In this document: piece after piece, positions 35,475 to 48,118 of the stretch
Position numbering within the stretch: the stretch's first letter is position 1
Layout: every line of letters begins with the position of its first letter
Notes under the pieces: generated by a model
Told to the model about the DNA's origin: nothing
Seen by the model: the letters and a program-made list of their open reading frames with translations, nothing else
Databases searched by the model: none
Program-made: the position numbers and the translations under genes
DNA from: Pyrus communis
Taxonomy: Eukaryota; Streptophyta; Magnoliopsida; Rosales; Rosaceae
Length of the DNA stretch: 64,000 nt
NCBI RefSeq assembly: GCF_963583255.1
Contig: NC_084816.1
Coordinates: forward strand, 7,142,600 to 7,206,599
Direction: 5' to 3'

Positions 35475-36594
35475 TTAGGGGTAGTAGCGCTTCAAAAATC
35501 TGCCGTTGATGGGGCCGATCTTCAAGCCGTCTTCTGCCATGATTAAGTAGGTGCCTTTGGTGTAGACCTCTTGTATTATGTATGGTCCATCCAACTTTGA
35601 TGTGAACTTGCTTTTTGTCTTGTGAGATGTGATGATAGGCCTATGCAATGCCAGTACGAGATCTCTGGCTTGGAAAAACCTTGGGCGGACCTTCTTGTTG
35701 AATGCCTTGGGTAGCCGTGCTTGGTAGCATTCCAAGTGTTGTTAAGCTTCAAGCTTTCTTTCATCTAGCGCTTCCAACTCTTGAAGGCGCAACTTTGCAT
35801 TTTCTTCATCAGTCAAGACTTATTGTGTAGCCATCCTTAATAAGCGGATTTGACTTTCGAGCGGTAGAACAACTTCCACGCCACATACAAGAGAATAAGG
35901 TGTAGTTTGGGTGGGAGTCCTATGTGTAGTCCTATATGCCCAAAGTGCTTCACTTATTCTTTCATGCCAGTCTCTCTTTGTTCGGCCGACTGCCTTTTTC
36001 AGGAGGTTGCACAATGTCTTGTTGAATGCTTCTGCGAGGCCGTTGGCCGGAGCATGATACATGGAAGACTTGTGCTGCTTGAACTTGTATTTTTCGCAGA
36101 GCTCGTCCACGAGTCGGTTAGAGAACTGTTTTCCGTTGTCAGTGATAATGTAGCGAGGCACACCATATCAGTGGAAGATATGCTCCTTGATGAAACGAAC
36201 GACAGTTTCCTTTTTGACTTCCCTTAAGGGTATGGCTTTAGCCTACTTGGAGAAGTAATCTGTTGCAGCTAGGATGTAAGCTTCTCCTGTAGATGACTTT
36301 GGCGTAATTGGTCTTACCACGTCCAATCCCCATGCGTCGAACGACCATGAAGCAATTGTAGGGTGTAATGGTTCAGGCGGTTGATATATAAAGTTGGCAT
36401 GGAATTGGCAGGCTTGGCACCTTTTGGTGTGTTCCAGGCAGTCCTTCATCATGCTTGGCCAGTAGTAACCTATTCTTTTGAGCTGGAAATGTAGCTTTGG
36501 TCCAGATTGATGCGCCCCCCACACACACACCTGAATGTGCTTCTTCCATGGTTTGATTGGCTTCTTCCTCACCTAGGCATCTCAGGAGCACTCC
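35475..36594 (-). pseudogene. Integrase of the Tat-type gypsy element
   Basis: Inserts element cDNA into the genome. From 36594 down: a zinc-binding region with ...HTKRCQACQFH, then YYWPSMMKDC nearby, core motifs WGLDVV (first Asp), YIITDNGKQFSNRL (second Asp) and NGLAEAFNKTL (Glu), and a C-terminal GPY/F-like module (KLDGPYIIQEVYTKGTYLI) ending at 35475. A frameshift within the zinc region (about 36570) and several stops make it inactive. Confidence 0.88.
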
Positions 36595-38640
36595 TTTAAA
36601 AGAATGTCGGTAGAGTGTTCATTTGTAGTAAAGGAAACGGGGTGCTCGTTGACGTATTTCGGAACGGTGTCTAAGATCATCTGGAAGCTTTCCGTGCTCT
36701 AAGTAGTCGATCAGTGGCTGTCTCCACTCTTTAGCATCGACTGGAAGTACTGAGATGACATTTATATCATCTAGTAACATTTCATTAACAAGCGGGATCA
36801 CCCATCTCTGGCAAACTGGCACGTCTGCAGCTTCACCTTTTCCTAGTGTCATACTCGAGGCTAGATTGGCGAGAGCGTCTGCCATTTGATTTTCCTTTCT
36901 TGGCACATGTTCTAGTGTCGCTGCCTTGAACTTTTGTAGCAGTTGAGTTGCTAGCCGGAAGTATGGGACAAGATCATCTTTCCTCACCTCATATTTAGTT
37001 AAGAGTTGATTGATTATGAGCTTGGAGTAGCCATATACCTCAAGAGCTGTGATTTTCGTGTTAATCGCCATTTGGAGCCCGATGATTAGCGTTTGGTACT
37101 CAGCGACATTGTTGGAGCATAGCTTACTCAGTTGGAAAGAGTAAGGTAGTATTAGCTTTTGTGGCAACATGAATACTACTCATGCCCCCGCTCCGTTTGC
37201 TCGTGCAGATCCGTTGAAGAACATTGTCCATGTCGGGAAGATGTCGATGTAGAACACCTCCTCGTCAAGCAAGTCGCTTGAGATTTTCCAATCAGTTGAG
37301 ATTGGGTGATCGGCAAGGAAGTCTGCTAGCGCTTGTCCTTTGACGGCTTTAGCTGAGACGTGGATGATCTCGTATTGATTAAGAAGCAAAGCCCATTTAG
37401 TGAGTCACCCTGTCAAGACTGGCTTGGACATGACGTATTTGACAGGGTCAGCTTTAGCAACTAGGTGAATGGTGTAAGCATGCATGTAATGTATGAGCTT
37501 CTGAATGGTGAACACCAAGGCGAGACACATCTTTTCTATTGGGGAGTAGTTCAACTCAGTGCCGGTGAGCGTTTGACTGAGGTAGTAAAATCCTCATTCA
37601 TTCTGGGATTCATTCTCTTGTGCCAAGAGTGCTATAACTGAAATTTCTTGAGCAGAAATATACAATATGAGTGGTTTCCCGGGCACAGGTGCCCCCAGGA
37701 CAGGTGAACTTGACAAATATTTCTTTATGCTTTCAAAAGCATTATGGCATGCTTCGTCCCATATGAATGGAACATCTTTCTTCATGAGGACACTAAACGG
37801 TTGACAACGCCCTGCGAGGTTGGAGATGAAGCGTTTGATGAAGGCTAGCCGTCTTTGTAGACTTTTCAGCTCGTGCAGGTTTCTTGGCTCAGGCATGCTT
37901 TGAATGGCCTTGATCTTTGATTGGTCCACTTCAATACCACGGTGCTTGACGATGAAGCCGAGGAATTTTCCAGAGGTGACGCCAAACGCACACTTTAACG
38001 AGTTCATCTTGAGGTTGTATCTTCAAGTGATCTGATCTTTTCTTTGTCTTGACCACCATATCATCTACGTAACATTCTATGTTTTTGTGTAGCATGTCAT
38101 TCAAGATTTTCTACATTGCGCGTTGATACGTAGCTCCAACATTCTTTAAACCAAAGGGCATCACCTTGTATCATTAGATACCTTTTGGAGTGCGAAAGGC
38201 TGTTAGTTCTTCGTCTTCGAGGGCCATGCGAATTTGATTGTACCAAGAAGAGCTATCCATGAATGACAATGCCTCATGGCCAGTGGTTGCGTCCACCATG
38301 ATTTCAACGATTGGCAAGGGGAAGTTGTCCTTTGGGCAAGCATCGTTGAGGTCCCGGAAGTCTACACAAACACGTATTTGTTCTGATTTCTTAAGGACAA
38401 TGACGATGTTGGAGATCTACTTGGGTTATTGCACTTCTCGAATAAAGCCTGCTTCGATTAGCTTGTTGATCTCGACCTCGATTTATGGGATGAGCTCGAA
38501 TCGATAGCGTTTTTGAGTTTGCTTTATTGGTCGCGTTCCAGGCTTGACTGTAAGATGATGCACAGCGATGATAGGGTCCAGGCCTGGCATTTCTTTGTAG
38601 GTCCAAGGAAAGACGTTTTTGTACTCTAATAACAGCTGGT
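36595..38640 (-). pseudogene. Reverse transcriptase and dual RNase H of the Tat-type element
   Basis: RT motifs from 38640 down: CVDFRDLNDACPKD, FMDSSSWYNQI, VMPFGLKNVGATYQRAM, and the catalytic YVDDMVVKTKK at about 38050-38075. The connection and first RNase H follow (37594-38007 and on). A second, plant-type RNase H begins near 37232 with FFNGSARANGAGA, where the expected first Asp is Asn. It continues NNVAEYQTLIIGLQMAI and HVPRKENQMADALANLAS. A second RNase H is a known trait of the Tat lineage. Two frameshifts and several stops are present. Confidence 0.88.
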
Positions 38641-38843
38641 AATACTCATCTATCTCGTCCGTACTTAAGTGGTTCCTTGCTTGTGCCTAAATTGAGTTCC
38701 TTGAGGTCATCAACCGTGGCTTGCCCCCCATCTTCGAGCTGTGGTGGTGTAGTAGTGACATCTTCCTCGGGAATTTCATTTTCTTTGCCTTCTTGAATCG
38801 TGATGTGGAAGACATCCTGGACCTTCTCTTCAATGTTGTCCTC

Positions 38844-39896
38844 TCAAGCTTGTTGGCATGAGGATTGTCTGGTGTGGATGATAGTGCGCCTTCTTACTTT
38901 CAATGGTCTATTTGTGTCAACCTCTAAGATTGCTTGGCGTTTTATCCTTGAAGGGATCAAGCTTCGAACATCGCATTTTTCTGCTAACCCGTCGAGCTTT
39001 TCTTCCTTTGGTGTTGTCTTCCTCTTTCTAGAAGGCTTCTCATTATCTTCAAATCTTTCTAAAGTTGACCGTCGTAGAGGAGAGCTAGCTGTGTTGCTTT
39101 GTTTCTTAGGCTTTAACAACTTTTCGAAAACAGAGCTTTGGGATGTTGGCGCATTAAGCCTTTTGAAGACGGAGGTTCGGTCTTGACCACCTATACGATT
39201 AAGCACTGAAATTCTGGGGCTTGAATGACTCATCCTATCGAAGACTGACGTCCAAAGGGCGGGTTTGGGCTATTCTTGGTCTTGTTTAATGCTCACGCTG
39301 ACGTACTGAGCGCTAGTGTTTTTTGCTTTGTTTGAAATCATCACAGGTGCATTTGGTGTAAAGCCAAGTCCAGCTTTGTTGTTGTCAACTCCGTAACCAT
39401 GCTCATTCAACTTCTTTTGAGTCTTGGTAAGGTTACGTTCTTTGTCGTTGACAGTGTTTGAAACCTTCTTTCCAGGAGTAAAAGAGGAAGCGAAGTCGTA
39501 CCCGAACTTCGACATGAGTTTATAGGCGTTTGGGTCGAAACCTTCCTCAGTTCTCTTGGTTGGAAGAAAGCTTGATTCCACCTCCTTCGGTAGAGCTTTT
39601 ATGAAGCCTTGTGGTAGTCTTGTGACCTTAGCACCCCCTAGCTGTGTCAGAGGCAAAACTACATTCGTCTTGAGCAACTTCACCTTATCCTTGTGCCACT
39701 ATGTATCGGCTTTTCTTACTCCAGTTTCGAATGGAGATTGACCATTCTTTCTTCTTAACATCGGGATGTACCGGAATATGGGTGTGTTCAGTCTTTTTGA
39801 AGGCATCCTACTCCTTTTGGTTGTTGCAGGTTTAGCAGGCTCGTCATCGTCTTTGCTTGAAGATGGCACAGCTTGCCCTTTTTGCGTTTTAGGCAT
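38844..39896 (-). pseudogene. PR-RT linker region of the Tat-type polyprotein
   Basis: In the same frame as the protease, interrupted by three stops. Low complexity: Lys/Ser/Thr/Arg-rich stretches (SVFKRLNAPTSQSSVFEKLL, then RKRKTTPKEEKLDG) and PNAYKLMSKFGYDFASSF. No enzyme motif. A long spacer of this type between PR and RT occurs in this plant gypsy group. Confidence 0.65.
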
Positions 39897-40079
39897 GGCT
39901 TACCACTCCTGCTTTTTAGATACTGCTTTGCCCATGGATCTGATCTCTTCTGGAAGAGTTTCGGACACCATGTCTTCCTCCATGTAGAACTTGGCGTCTG
40001 CAAAATGTGATTCGGCTTTGGTGAATGGCTTGGTGTCGCCTTGGATCCCCTTCACTCCTTCTCGATAAAATTTTAAGCA

Positions 40080-40946
40080 TTAGTGAAGGGTGGACGGTAT
40101 TACCCCATTTGCGTGGATCCAAGGTCTTCCTAAGAACAAGCTGTAGGAAGTTCTTGCATCAATCACGTGGAATATCGTGCTTAATTTGAGCTCACCAATG
40201 GTCATTTCCACTCGGATCATGCCCATCGCCTTTTGTCCTCCCTGGTTAAAACCCTGGATCAGCAGATGGCTTAGGGATAATTCATCTACCTTGATGCCAA
40301 TTATGGTCATTGTTGATTTTGGCATGATGTTTATGGCTGACCCACCATCTACAAGCATGCGGTTGACTTTGTGTTCCCTTACGTACCCTGAGACGAAGAG
40401 ATGATGGTTGTGAGGCTTTGATCCTAGCAGTAAGTCTTCGTTAGTAAAGTTAATTGCGTCATGGGCGGCATAACATGTGGCACATTCATGTGGCTGAAGC
40501 TTCCAGCCTTTGTCGTTGCCCTCTTGCACTTCGTGGTCGCCGGGACTTGCCAAGACTGCTGCTAGTGCTCTTCGCAGCTTTCTTGGCAATTGTAGCGCTT
40601 CCTTGATGCTAAAGTGTGTTCGCAGACCTTCTTCGGGTGTGAGGGTTTTTTCTACCTCAGTGGCGATAACTTTGCCTTTTGAGGGCTCTTCTATTTCTAC
40701 TTCAACCATGTGACAGGCGACGGTAGTGCACTGTTGGAAAAAGTCCTTCGGGAAATACTCATGCAAGGAAATGGGAATGTGTGGCTCCTGCTCCGTAGGT
40801 TCTCCAGCATATGTTGTCTTATCAACTTTTATGTTTCTTTTAGGCTTCCCATTGTTGCGGCGATGGTGATTTCCTTTTTGTTCCGCCTTTAGCTGTATGA
40901 CTCGTGGTTTTAGCTTCCTTGTTTTTTGTAGGTTACCAATGTCCAT
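40080..40946 (-). pseudogene. Aspartic protease domain of the Tat-type element
   Basis: The longest uninterrupted piece of the element, 288 codons. It carries the retropepsin-type active-site motif LVDGGSAINIM (residues 199-209 of this ORF) and, downstream, FHVIDARTSYSLFLGRPWIH. It matures gag and pol proteins. Its frame is shifted by one relative to gag and it is followed by the linker in the same frame. Confidence 0.85.
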
Positions 40947-40996
40947 CCTTCTTCATCATCGGTATGTGCATCTTGGTCGTTTCCCCCTAGTGATGG

Positions 40997-42733
40997 TTAT
41001 GCAGGAGGTGCCGTGCAGCTTGAGCGTTCACGGGAATGGTCAGGTGTCGCTTGGAAAGATATGGGATCGAACGATCCAAACGCAATTGTAGTGGTATGCG
41101 TTGAGGCTGTGTCTTCAAGGTTGAGCTCAATTTGCCCTTGTTGTGCTAGCTTCATGATGAGTTCTTTAAGAACGAAACACTTGCCAACAGGATGGCTCAC
41201 AATACGATGGTATTTGCAGTACCTAAGATCGTTTATGCGATTCATCTCTTCAGGACGCTTGCATTCGGGTAGCTCGATCACCTTTTTTTCCAACAAGTCG
41301 TCTAACATTGCAGCCATGTCAGAGTCAGGAAAATGGTACGTTTTATGTTCCAGCTCTTTCAAAGTGCTCTTGTATCTGTCTTGGGTACGAGAAGGCTCAC
41401 CTTTCTTTATCTACTTCGCTTTCTTCTTGGAGGAGATCTTAATGGGCGCTGAGGAGGTCTTGATGGGGGTAATGTTGACGGTGAAAGCTTCCTTAGCGGG
41501 CTTCTTCCCAGTCTTATATACATTTAGGGCAAATACTTTATCCTTCTTGAAGTTAGTAATCGGCTCATTTTTCCTGTGATTAGCGATACTCAGCTCCATG
41601 TCGTGGGAACGAGTTGCCAGCTCCTCAAATGTTCTCGGTTTTATGCCTTGGAGGATGTAATGTAACCCCCAGTGCATGCCTTGAACACACATCTCAATGA
41701 CGGAGGTTTCAGAAAGCTAATCTTTGCAATCCAGACTTAAGGAGCGCCATCTATTGATGTAGTCGACGACAGGTTCATCCTTCCACTGTTTTGTATTGGT
41801 CAGCTCTAGCATGCTTACAGTGCAGCGAGTGTTGTAAAAGCGGTTGTGGAATTCCCTTTCTAGCTGATCCCAACTGTTGATAGACTCGGGTTCGAGGTTG
41901 GTGTACCAGTCAAAATCATTACTTTTCAGCGAACACACGAATTGTTTGACGAGGTAGTCTCCCCTTGTCTCAGCATTATTGCAAGTTTCAATGAAATGGG
42001 CGACATGTTGCTTTGGGTTACCTTCTCCATCGAACTGCATGAATTTTAGGGGCTGATAATCCCTTGGCATCTTCAAAGCATCAATCTTCTTGGAGTAAGG
42101 CTTTGAGTACAGTATGGAGTCATGTGAGCTTCCTTCGTATTGTGTCTTGATGGTGCTTGCGATCATCTCCTATAGCTGTTGGATAGAGAGAGGTCTCATG
42201 AACGCCGTTGCTTGGTCTAGCTTCAGCTTCTTTTCAACTTTCTCTGCTGGAGGCTCCTCTTATTCATCGACTTTTTTCTTTAATAAACCAACATTTGGGT
42301 TGACTTTCACGTCGAGCCGCGCATCTAGTTGGTTGACGAATGCAGCGATCTGTAAGTCCTTCTCTTCCACACTCCATGTGAGCTTTGCGATTGCTTCATT
42401 CATCTGAGCTAGCTGCTTCTCGATTGAAGTTGCTCCGGTGGTCATGACTTGCATGGTTGTATTGCCGCTCGAGTCAGCATCGGAGAGTAGGGACTCTAAG
42501 TATTTCCTCAGGCTCTCCCCTTTTGGTGCCCTTAGCGAGGCTAGGGTGATCACAGGCTCGTGCCTCAGGTGCTCTTGTTCATTTGACAGAGTTAATGCAG
42601 GGGCGGAAGCCGCAGTAAAAAGAGCTCTTGCCTTACTTCGGGTTGTGATGCCTGAAATATCACCACTTGCGGTGATGATGTTTTTGTTCTTCGCTTTGAT
42701 TGCAGGAACAGCTTGATCATTTCTTGATGCCAT
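40997..42733 (-). pseudogene. Gag of the Tat-type element
   Basis: Structural protein of the particle. A single frame from the ATG at 42733 (MASRNDQAVPAIKAKNKN) down to 40997 is interrupted by several stops but has no frameshift. The retrotransposon gag core includes FMQFDGEGNPKQHVAHFIET, FVCSLKSNDFDWYTNLEP and WDQLEREFHNRFYNT (about 42060-41830). A zinc-knuckle-like YCKYHRIVSHPVGKCFVLKE lies near 41215. The primer-binding region is just upstream at 42780-42799. Confidence 0.88.
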
Positions 42734-42779
42734 TTGCGCTTTTCGATGATTTGAGGATATAGATGAGAGGTAGAAAGGT

Positions 42780-42799
42780 CCCACTGGGCGTGCAAAATT
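42780..42799 (-). other. Primer-binding region of the Tat-type element
   Basis: In element orientation the LTR end CGTGTTTACA is followed by AATTTTGCACGCCCAGTGGG. This is where the tRNA primer should anneal, and similar sequences follow the 5' LTR in related plant gypsy elements. The tRNA is not assigned. Confidence 0.55.
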
Positions 42800-43212
42800 T
42801 GTAAACACGAAAATTCCTGAAACAAGAATACGTGTACGAAAATAATATTTTATATTAATGACTTTGGGGTTACAATCTCTTTGTAATTTAGTCTTCTGAT
42901 TCTATCTTCGTAAGGTGTGGGTTTGTGGATGAGCTGTTGATCTAAAGGGCCGTCGGGGCTTGATTTAGGGATGAACAGTTGATGAATAGATTTTCAAAGG
43001 TCATTGGGGCTTAATCCTGAAGAACAGTTGTTTGGTGATCCAAGGGCCGTCGAGGCTTGATTTTAGGATGAACAGGTGATGAACGATGAACACTTTCTTC
43101 AAGGGCCGTCAGAGCTTGATCTTGAAGGTTGAGGGAAGTTTCTTTAAGGGGCGTCGGGGCTTGATCTTGAAGGAGGATTTTGACAAAGAACGAAGAGGGT
43201 TTTTTATTGATC
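42800..43212 (-). repeat. Partial 5' LTR of the Tat-type element
   Basis: About 410 bp matching 30135-30548 at roughly 90% or more by eye, including the five GGCCGTCGGGGCTTGATCT-like motifs. Homology stops at GATCA (about 43210). The U3 part with TATA box and minisatellite is missing, so the element was truncated on this side. Confidence 0.8.
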
Positions 43213-44365
43213 ATTCGGTTTGGATAAACAGCACTGTGAAGGCAACCAGCGAACACCTTCAGTTTAGATAAACAATACTGTTGCCGTATAATCAGCCGAC
43301 CAAGAAGCACCTTTAGTTTGGATAAACAGCACTGCGTCAAGGCCGACTGGTTATCTATCCAAGTCTCAGTCAAGAAGGGTTTTCGAATTTTTATTGGTAG
43401 AGGTCATCTTATTAGCCTTCTCGGCGAAGTAGGGTGTTACAAGTTACTACATTCGGCACGTTGAACGCCGAGTGATTTTATGATTGGATACTCACAAGTG
43501 AGTTTTAGAGTTTGGCATTCTGACGGCCGAACCATATTTACCATCAAGACATACGTCTTCTTTGAGTACTTGTGTCCATATAGTTTGGTGTCGATTCGAC
43601 GTGCTTATACTCTTATGAATATAATCACTGTGACCAAATCCGGTACCGACGATTTGTGAGCTTCGCAGAACTAGCAGTCTTGTTTTCAGGCTCGAGAACC
43701 TGAAGACGAGACTTGTTCCTTCCTCGGACGCAATCGCAAGATCAAGAAGTCAGCAATGCGCTCAACGTAACATTAACCGAATGATGTAGTTAGCTCATTA
43801 GTTACTGGGCCTGCGTGCCACGTAGGCTTTGTAATTTTTAGGATCAACGACCGACCTGCCAGTACAGGGCCCTGGACAAGATTTATCATAGGTAAAAAAT
43901 CCCCTCATTACTGTGCCACCTGAGGGTGTAAGTGCGACACACTGAGAAAATGAAGCTTGTCTCAGCGGCCAGCTTCGCAACCCAGAAATTCCTAACAAAA
44001 TTGCAGGCATTGTCATCGAAGGAATAATGGAAGATTGTGACGAAGATGGTGAGGAAGGTTCTGATCCCCCGACTAGGTCGTTTCTTCGAAGACGACTTGA
44101 TGAGCAATCTCGGCAGGTCAAACAGTCGATTGGCTAGAAATTGAACAATTTGCTCGAAGCAATACAGAGCAATAGTGATACGCAGACTAGATTGCTTGAA
44201 CTATTGGTCAGTAAAGCCTTCGAAGATGGCCACATCGGCCAACCTCGACAACTTCCATTTAAGAAAGTTCCACTACAAGCCGAGATAGGATCTGCTCGGC
44301 TCCAACCAATAAGTTAGAAAAAAGAGGAGGATCAAGCAGTAGATCAGACGGACCCGACCAGGGAA
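43213..44365 (+). other. Non-coding 5' region of the plus-strand gypsy element
   Basis: Contains three copies of AGTTTGGATAAACAGCACTG (about 43216, 43258 and 43314) and GC-richer sequence leading to gag. A clear LTR boundary or PBS could not be found. The stretch 29907-30134, on the other side of the Tat element, has similar composition and may belong to the same element. Confidence 0.4.
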
Positions 44366-45559
44366 TGGAAATAACATCTGTCAATATGACCGAGGTCCAA
44401 AGGATGATCGATTCGGCCTTAAAAAAAAGGCCGAAGTTCTAAAAGTTCATCCATCCGTACCCGGCTTATGTGGAGAAATTCGAAAATTCTAAAGGCTTCA
44501 AGATCCTAGACTTCAGTCTTTTCGTTGAAGAATCATCCTTATCTTTGTTAGAATATGTGGCTCGGTTCACTGTGCAATGTGGAGACGTTAATAGCGATTT
44601 CCATAAACTGCGACTATTCAACTTCTCACTAACAGGTTCAGCATTTGCTTGGTACATCAACCTCCCACCTAACTCCGTCTAAAGTTGGGAGGAACTGGCC
44701 GAAAAATTCCATGAACAATTTTATCGACCGGGGATGGAAATATCAGTTTCATCATTAGCTAGGATGGCTTAAGCCTCAGACAAGTCGCCAATGGAATACT
44801 TAACAAGGTTCAAATCGGCTAGAAATTGGTGCCGAGTACCTCTTCCTGAAGTTGAATTCGTCAGAATCGCTCTAAACGGCCTGGACATGGAATACAAAAA
44901 AGAAATTCCTGGGGGCAAATATCTAAGATATGTACGAACTGGCTCAACACGTTGAGCAGTATGATTATTTGCTCCGAGAGGAAAAGATCTCAAAGTCCCC
45001 GTCCCGAGGAACGATATACAAGAATCCCACGGTTAGCTACGCATTGACCGAAAGTAAGGATTCCCAATACGCCAGTGTGGATGTGGCTGAGATTGTAATA
45101 AAAAAACCATACGTTTGCAAGGCATTAGCTCAAATCAATTCCAAGGATACCAAAACCCACTCGGCCTCTGAAGAGACAATTAAAACATCGAAAGTCTACA
45201 CTTTCGATATCACCAAGGCTGATGCAATTTTCAAACAGTTGTTGTTAGCAAAGATCATAAAACTTCGGCCAGGACATAACATTCCTAAGGCCGAAGAGTT
45301 GAAAGGCAAAACGTATTGCAAGTACCATAATTCAAACAAGCATACCACCAACAATTGCGTCGTGTTCCATGATGCGATTCAAAGTTGGATTAATAAAGGT
45401 AAGTTAAAATTTCATGAGAAACAGATGGCTATTCACGTTAATCCCTTTCCCTCGACAACAATTGGCATGGTAGATGCTCATCTACCTATAAACAAAGGGA
45501 AAAGGAAGATCGAGTTTGTCCCAGTACAACATGTCCTTAAGCAGAACTCCCAGCCGTGA
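44366..45559 (+). pseudogene. Gag of the plus-strand Ty3/gypsy element
   Basis: Retrotransposon gag core: FNFSLTGSAFAWYINLPP, then WEELAEKFHEQFYRPGMEI, PMEYLTRFKSARNWCRVPL. A frameshift before 44930 leads into a second ORF (44930-45559) with a zinc-knuckle-like YCKYHNSNKHTTNNCVVFHD. Several in-frame stops. Related to, but clearly diverged from, the Tat gag at 40997-42733. Confidence 0.85.
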
Positions 45560-47398
45560 CTCAAGATTGATTTATTCTCCAATGAACTACCCACGGAGTT
45601 TTCAGGGCCAACCATAGTCAAATCCATGTCAGGTTCCAGTTCTGAAGAAGCTGATGAACCAATGGTTTTATGCGGTCATTGGAAGACATATGTTCTCCTA
45701 ACCAAACCTAAAGAGAAAACACCTCAGGCTCCAACTTCATGGTGACTGACCACGACCACAGTGACACCTCCAAAGAAACTCGGTGCCGACCAACGCCCGA
45801 AGGTGTTCGAAAGACTTGGCCCTCAAGTACGACCAAATGGTCCAACCTTAGTCAGCCGATGTCTTGACTTTGACGCGCCGTTTTATAAAGATGACTACTA
45901 TTCACGTAACTCCAACGGTTTGAGTTCATCGTTGAGTCAGAAAACCTTCAAGCCGCCTAAGCCACACGACCAATGCTGGTATAGTTACAATTCTCCCACT
46001 GGCATGTATACATGGTTATCTAAATCTCAGAAATGTCGCCGCCAGCGGATAGATTGCATGGCTCGATGACAAGAACCACAAGCCAATTCGACTACCAGGT
46101 GGCAACCAAAAGATACAACGGGAAGCAGCGATGACTGACCAACCCCGACCATTATGGCCGAACTACTTCAAGAGAAAAAGACAGTTGATCGTGATTTTGA
46201 AACCACCATTGCAGAATCTGAAAAACGCATCAAACTCCTTCTTTGGCCTGGGGAGATGAAAGCTCGTCTCGAGCATTTCAGACAAGAAGCCGAAAACAAG
46301 CTTCCCCCCTTACCTTTGCATGAGCCATTAATAAAAGTCCAACAGAATCTACACCCTTCATTCCTCGGTGAATCCTTAAAGTACATGCGAGAATTTCACA
46401 AGAAGCATTTCGGCAATGACTTGTACAACCTGCCCAAGGCATGCCAAGAAGCTCTCGACCTGACATTAACTTGTCCCGATGCTGAACAGATTATCCAAAA
46501 AACCACTGATCCAGCAATAAAAGCTAGATTCCAATATATACGTGAGGCTCGAGTCCTTGATTTTGAGGTCGACCCATACATAGACATAGATATCACCGAG
46601 CGTCATTTCTCCCTTGAAGATCTTTAGCATTTACGATATCATTCCGAAGTACTCTCGATCGTATCACTTTTTGGCCTTACGGCCAGTGAGAAAGATCGTG
46701 TGGCGCGTTTAGATGCATATCTAGACACAAGGAACATTTGAGTCGCCTATGAAGAATGACCCCGTAAAACGTTCCAGGAAAACCTCAGCATCGAACATCC
46801 TCGAAGACGACAACCATAATGAACCAGGTCTAGGTGTCATTCCCCAAGAGCAAGCATCCGAGGAGGCAGAAGACGACCATGACAAAAATGCTTAGAAGCA
46901 TGATACTGCCCTCGATCACCCGGAGGAAGACGATCAGGACACAATAGGTCTTTCAGTTCTTGAAAACATGGAAATCGGTTGTGGTTCACCCAGCCGATAA
47001 TCAGTCGTTCGAGACCAACATGATTCAGGCCCGCTGTTATGACGATCACATTGGCTACATTACCTTACAGGGTTTCAACGAGGACGGATGACCGACTCAA
47101 ATCTTAATTCAGAAAGCTATCAAGGTAGGCGTCGAGACTGTATACCAGGATTCAGCGAGACTTGGCTTGGTAGACTTAATTATCAACAGCAATGACTGAT
47201 ACCTAACAAGAAAGGCGTCGGGCCACGATTTCATCCACCATGGAACATTTGCTGGCTTATTGGTATGCTATTTCCAAGCATCCACACTCGGGCATAAACT
47301 TAATCAAATTTTTGGCCGAGGGAGACAATGGCCCAGTATTATCGTTAGATAAAGTTCAGGCCGCACCGGCCGAACTCGAAGATAGTCGACCCTAAGTC
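45560..47398 (+). pseudogene. Gag-RT spacer region of the plus-strand gypsy element
   Basis: Continues the frame of the preceding ORF through several stops. The longest open piece (46154-46627) is Glu/Lys-rich with FLGESLKYMREFHKKHFGND and no recognised domain. An aspartic protease motif, expected before RT, was not found, so that part may be deleted or decayed. Confidence 0.55.
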
Positions 47399-48118
47399 AT
47401 GGATCTGTTAGAAGAAATAAATGTTGGAATGGCTAAGAACCCTAGGCCATTATTCATTAGTGCGTTGTTACCTCACTCCATGAAGACCGAACCTTGTCAA
47501 TTGTTACACGAGTTTAAAGATTGTTTTGCTTTGAGTTACCATGAGATGCCGAGCCTCGATCAGAACCTCGTTGAACATGAATTATGCATCAAAGTTGGTT
47601 GTAAGCCTTTTAGACAGCATCATCGCTGATTCTCGACTGAGGTATAGCTTAACATGAAAGACGAACTAGTTCGACTTTTAAAAGCCAGGTTTATTCGAAC
47701 CGCTCGATACGTCGAGTGGTTAGCCAATATTGTTTTAGTACTTAAGAAGAATGACACTTTACACATCTGTATCAATTTCCGTAATTTGAATATGGCCACT
47801 CCTAAGGATGAATACCCGATGTCGATCTCAGATTTGTTAATTGATGTTGCAGTCAATCATGGAATATTGTCCTTCATGGACGGCCAACCTGGCTACAATC
47901 AGATCTTTATCGCTGAAGCTGACATTCACAAAACCGTTTTCCATTGCCCGGGGGCACTTGGTACATACGAATGGGTCGTCATGCCATTCGGCCTCAAGAA
48001 CGCCGGTGCCACATACCAACGAGCTATGAATAGGATATTCTATGATTTGATCAATACGGTCATAGAAGTATATATCGACGATGTGGTAGTGAAATCGAAG
48101 AGCCGCCAAACACAACAA
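47399..48118 (+). pseudogene. Reverse transcriptase (truncated) of the plus-strand gypsy element
   Basis: RT motifs in order: LHICINFRNLNMATPKDEYP (47760), FMDGQPGYNQI (47870), FHCPGALGTYEWVVMPFGLK (47940), AGATYQRAMNRIF, and the catalytic YIDDVVVKSK (about 48070). The sequence breaks off about 40 bp later, where the long-LTR sequence begins. The thumb, RNase H and integrase are missing. Confidence 0.9.

Noticed and set aside
42438..42716. Plus-strand ORFs across 35.9-42.7 kb
   Set aside because: Antisense shadows of the minus-strand gag-pol, whose domains are clearly recognisable.
30135..43212. Short LTR of about 410 bp for the Tat element
   Set aside because: The outer end would lack TG on the left copy and the flanks (AGTTT, TTCGG) do not match. 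The PPT next to TGTAGATATT at 31000 supports an 866-bp LTR with a truncated 5' copy.
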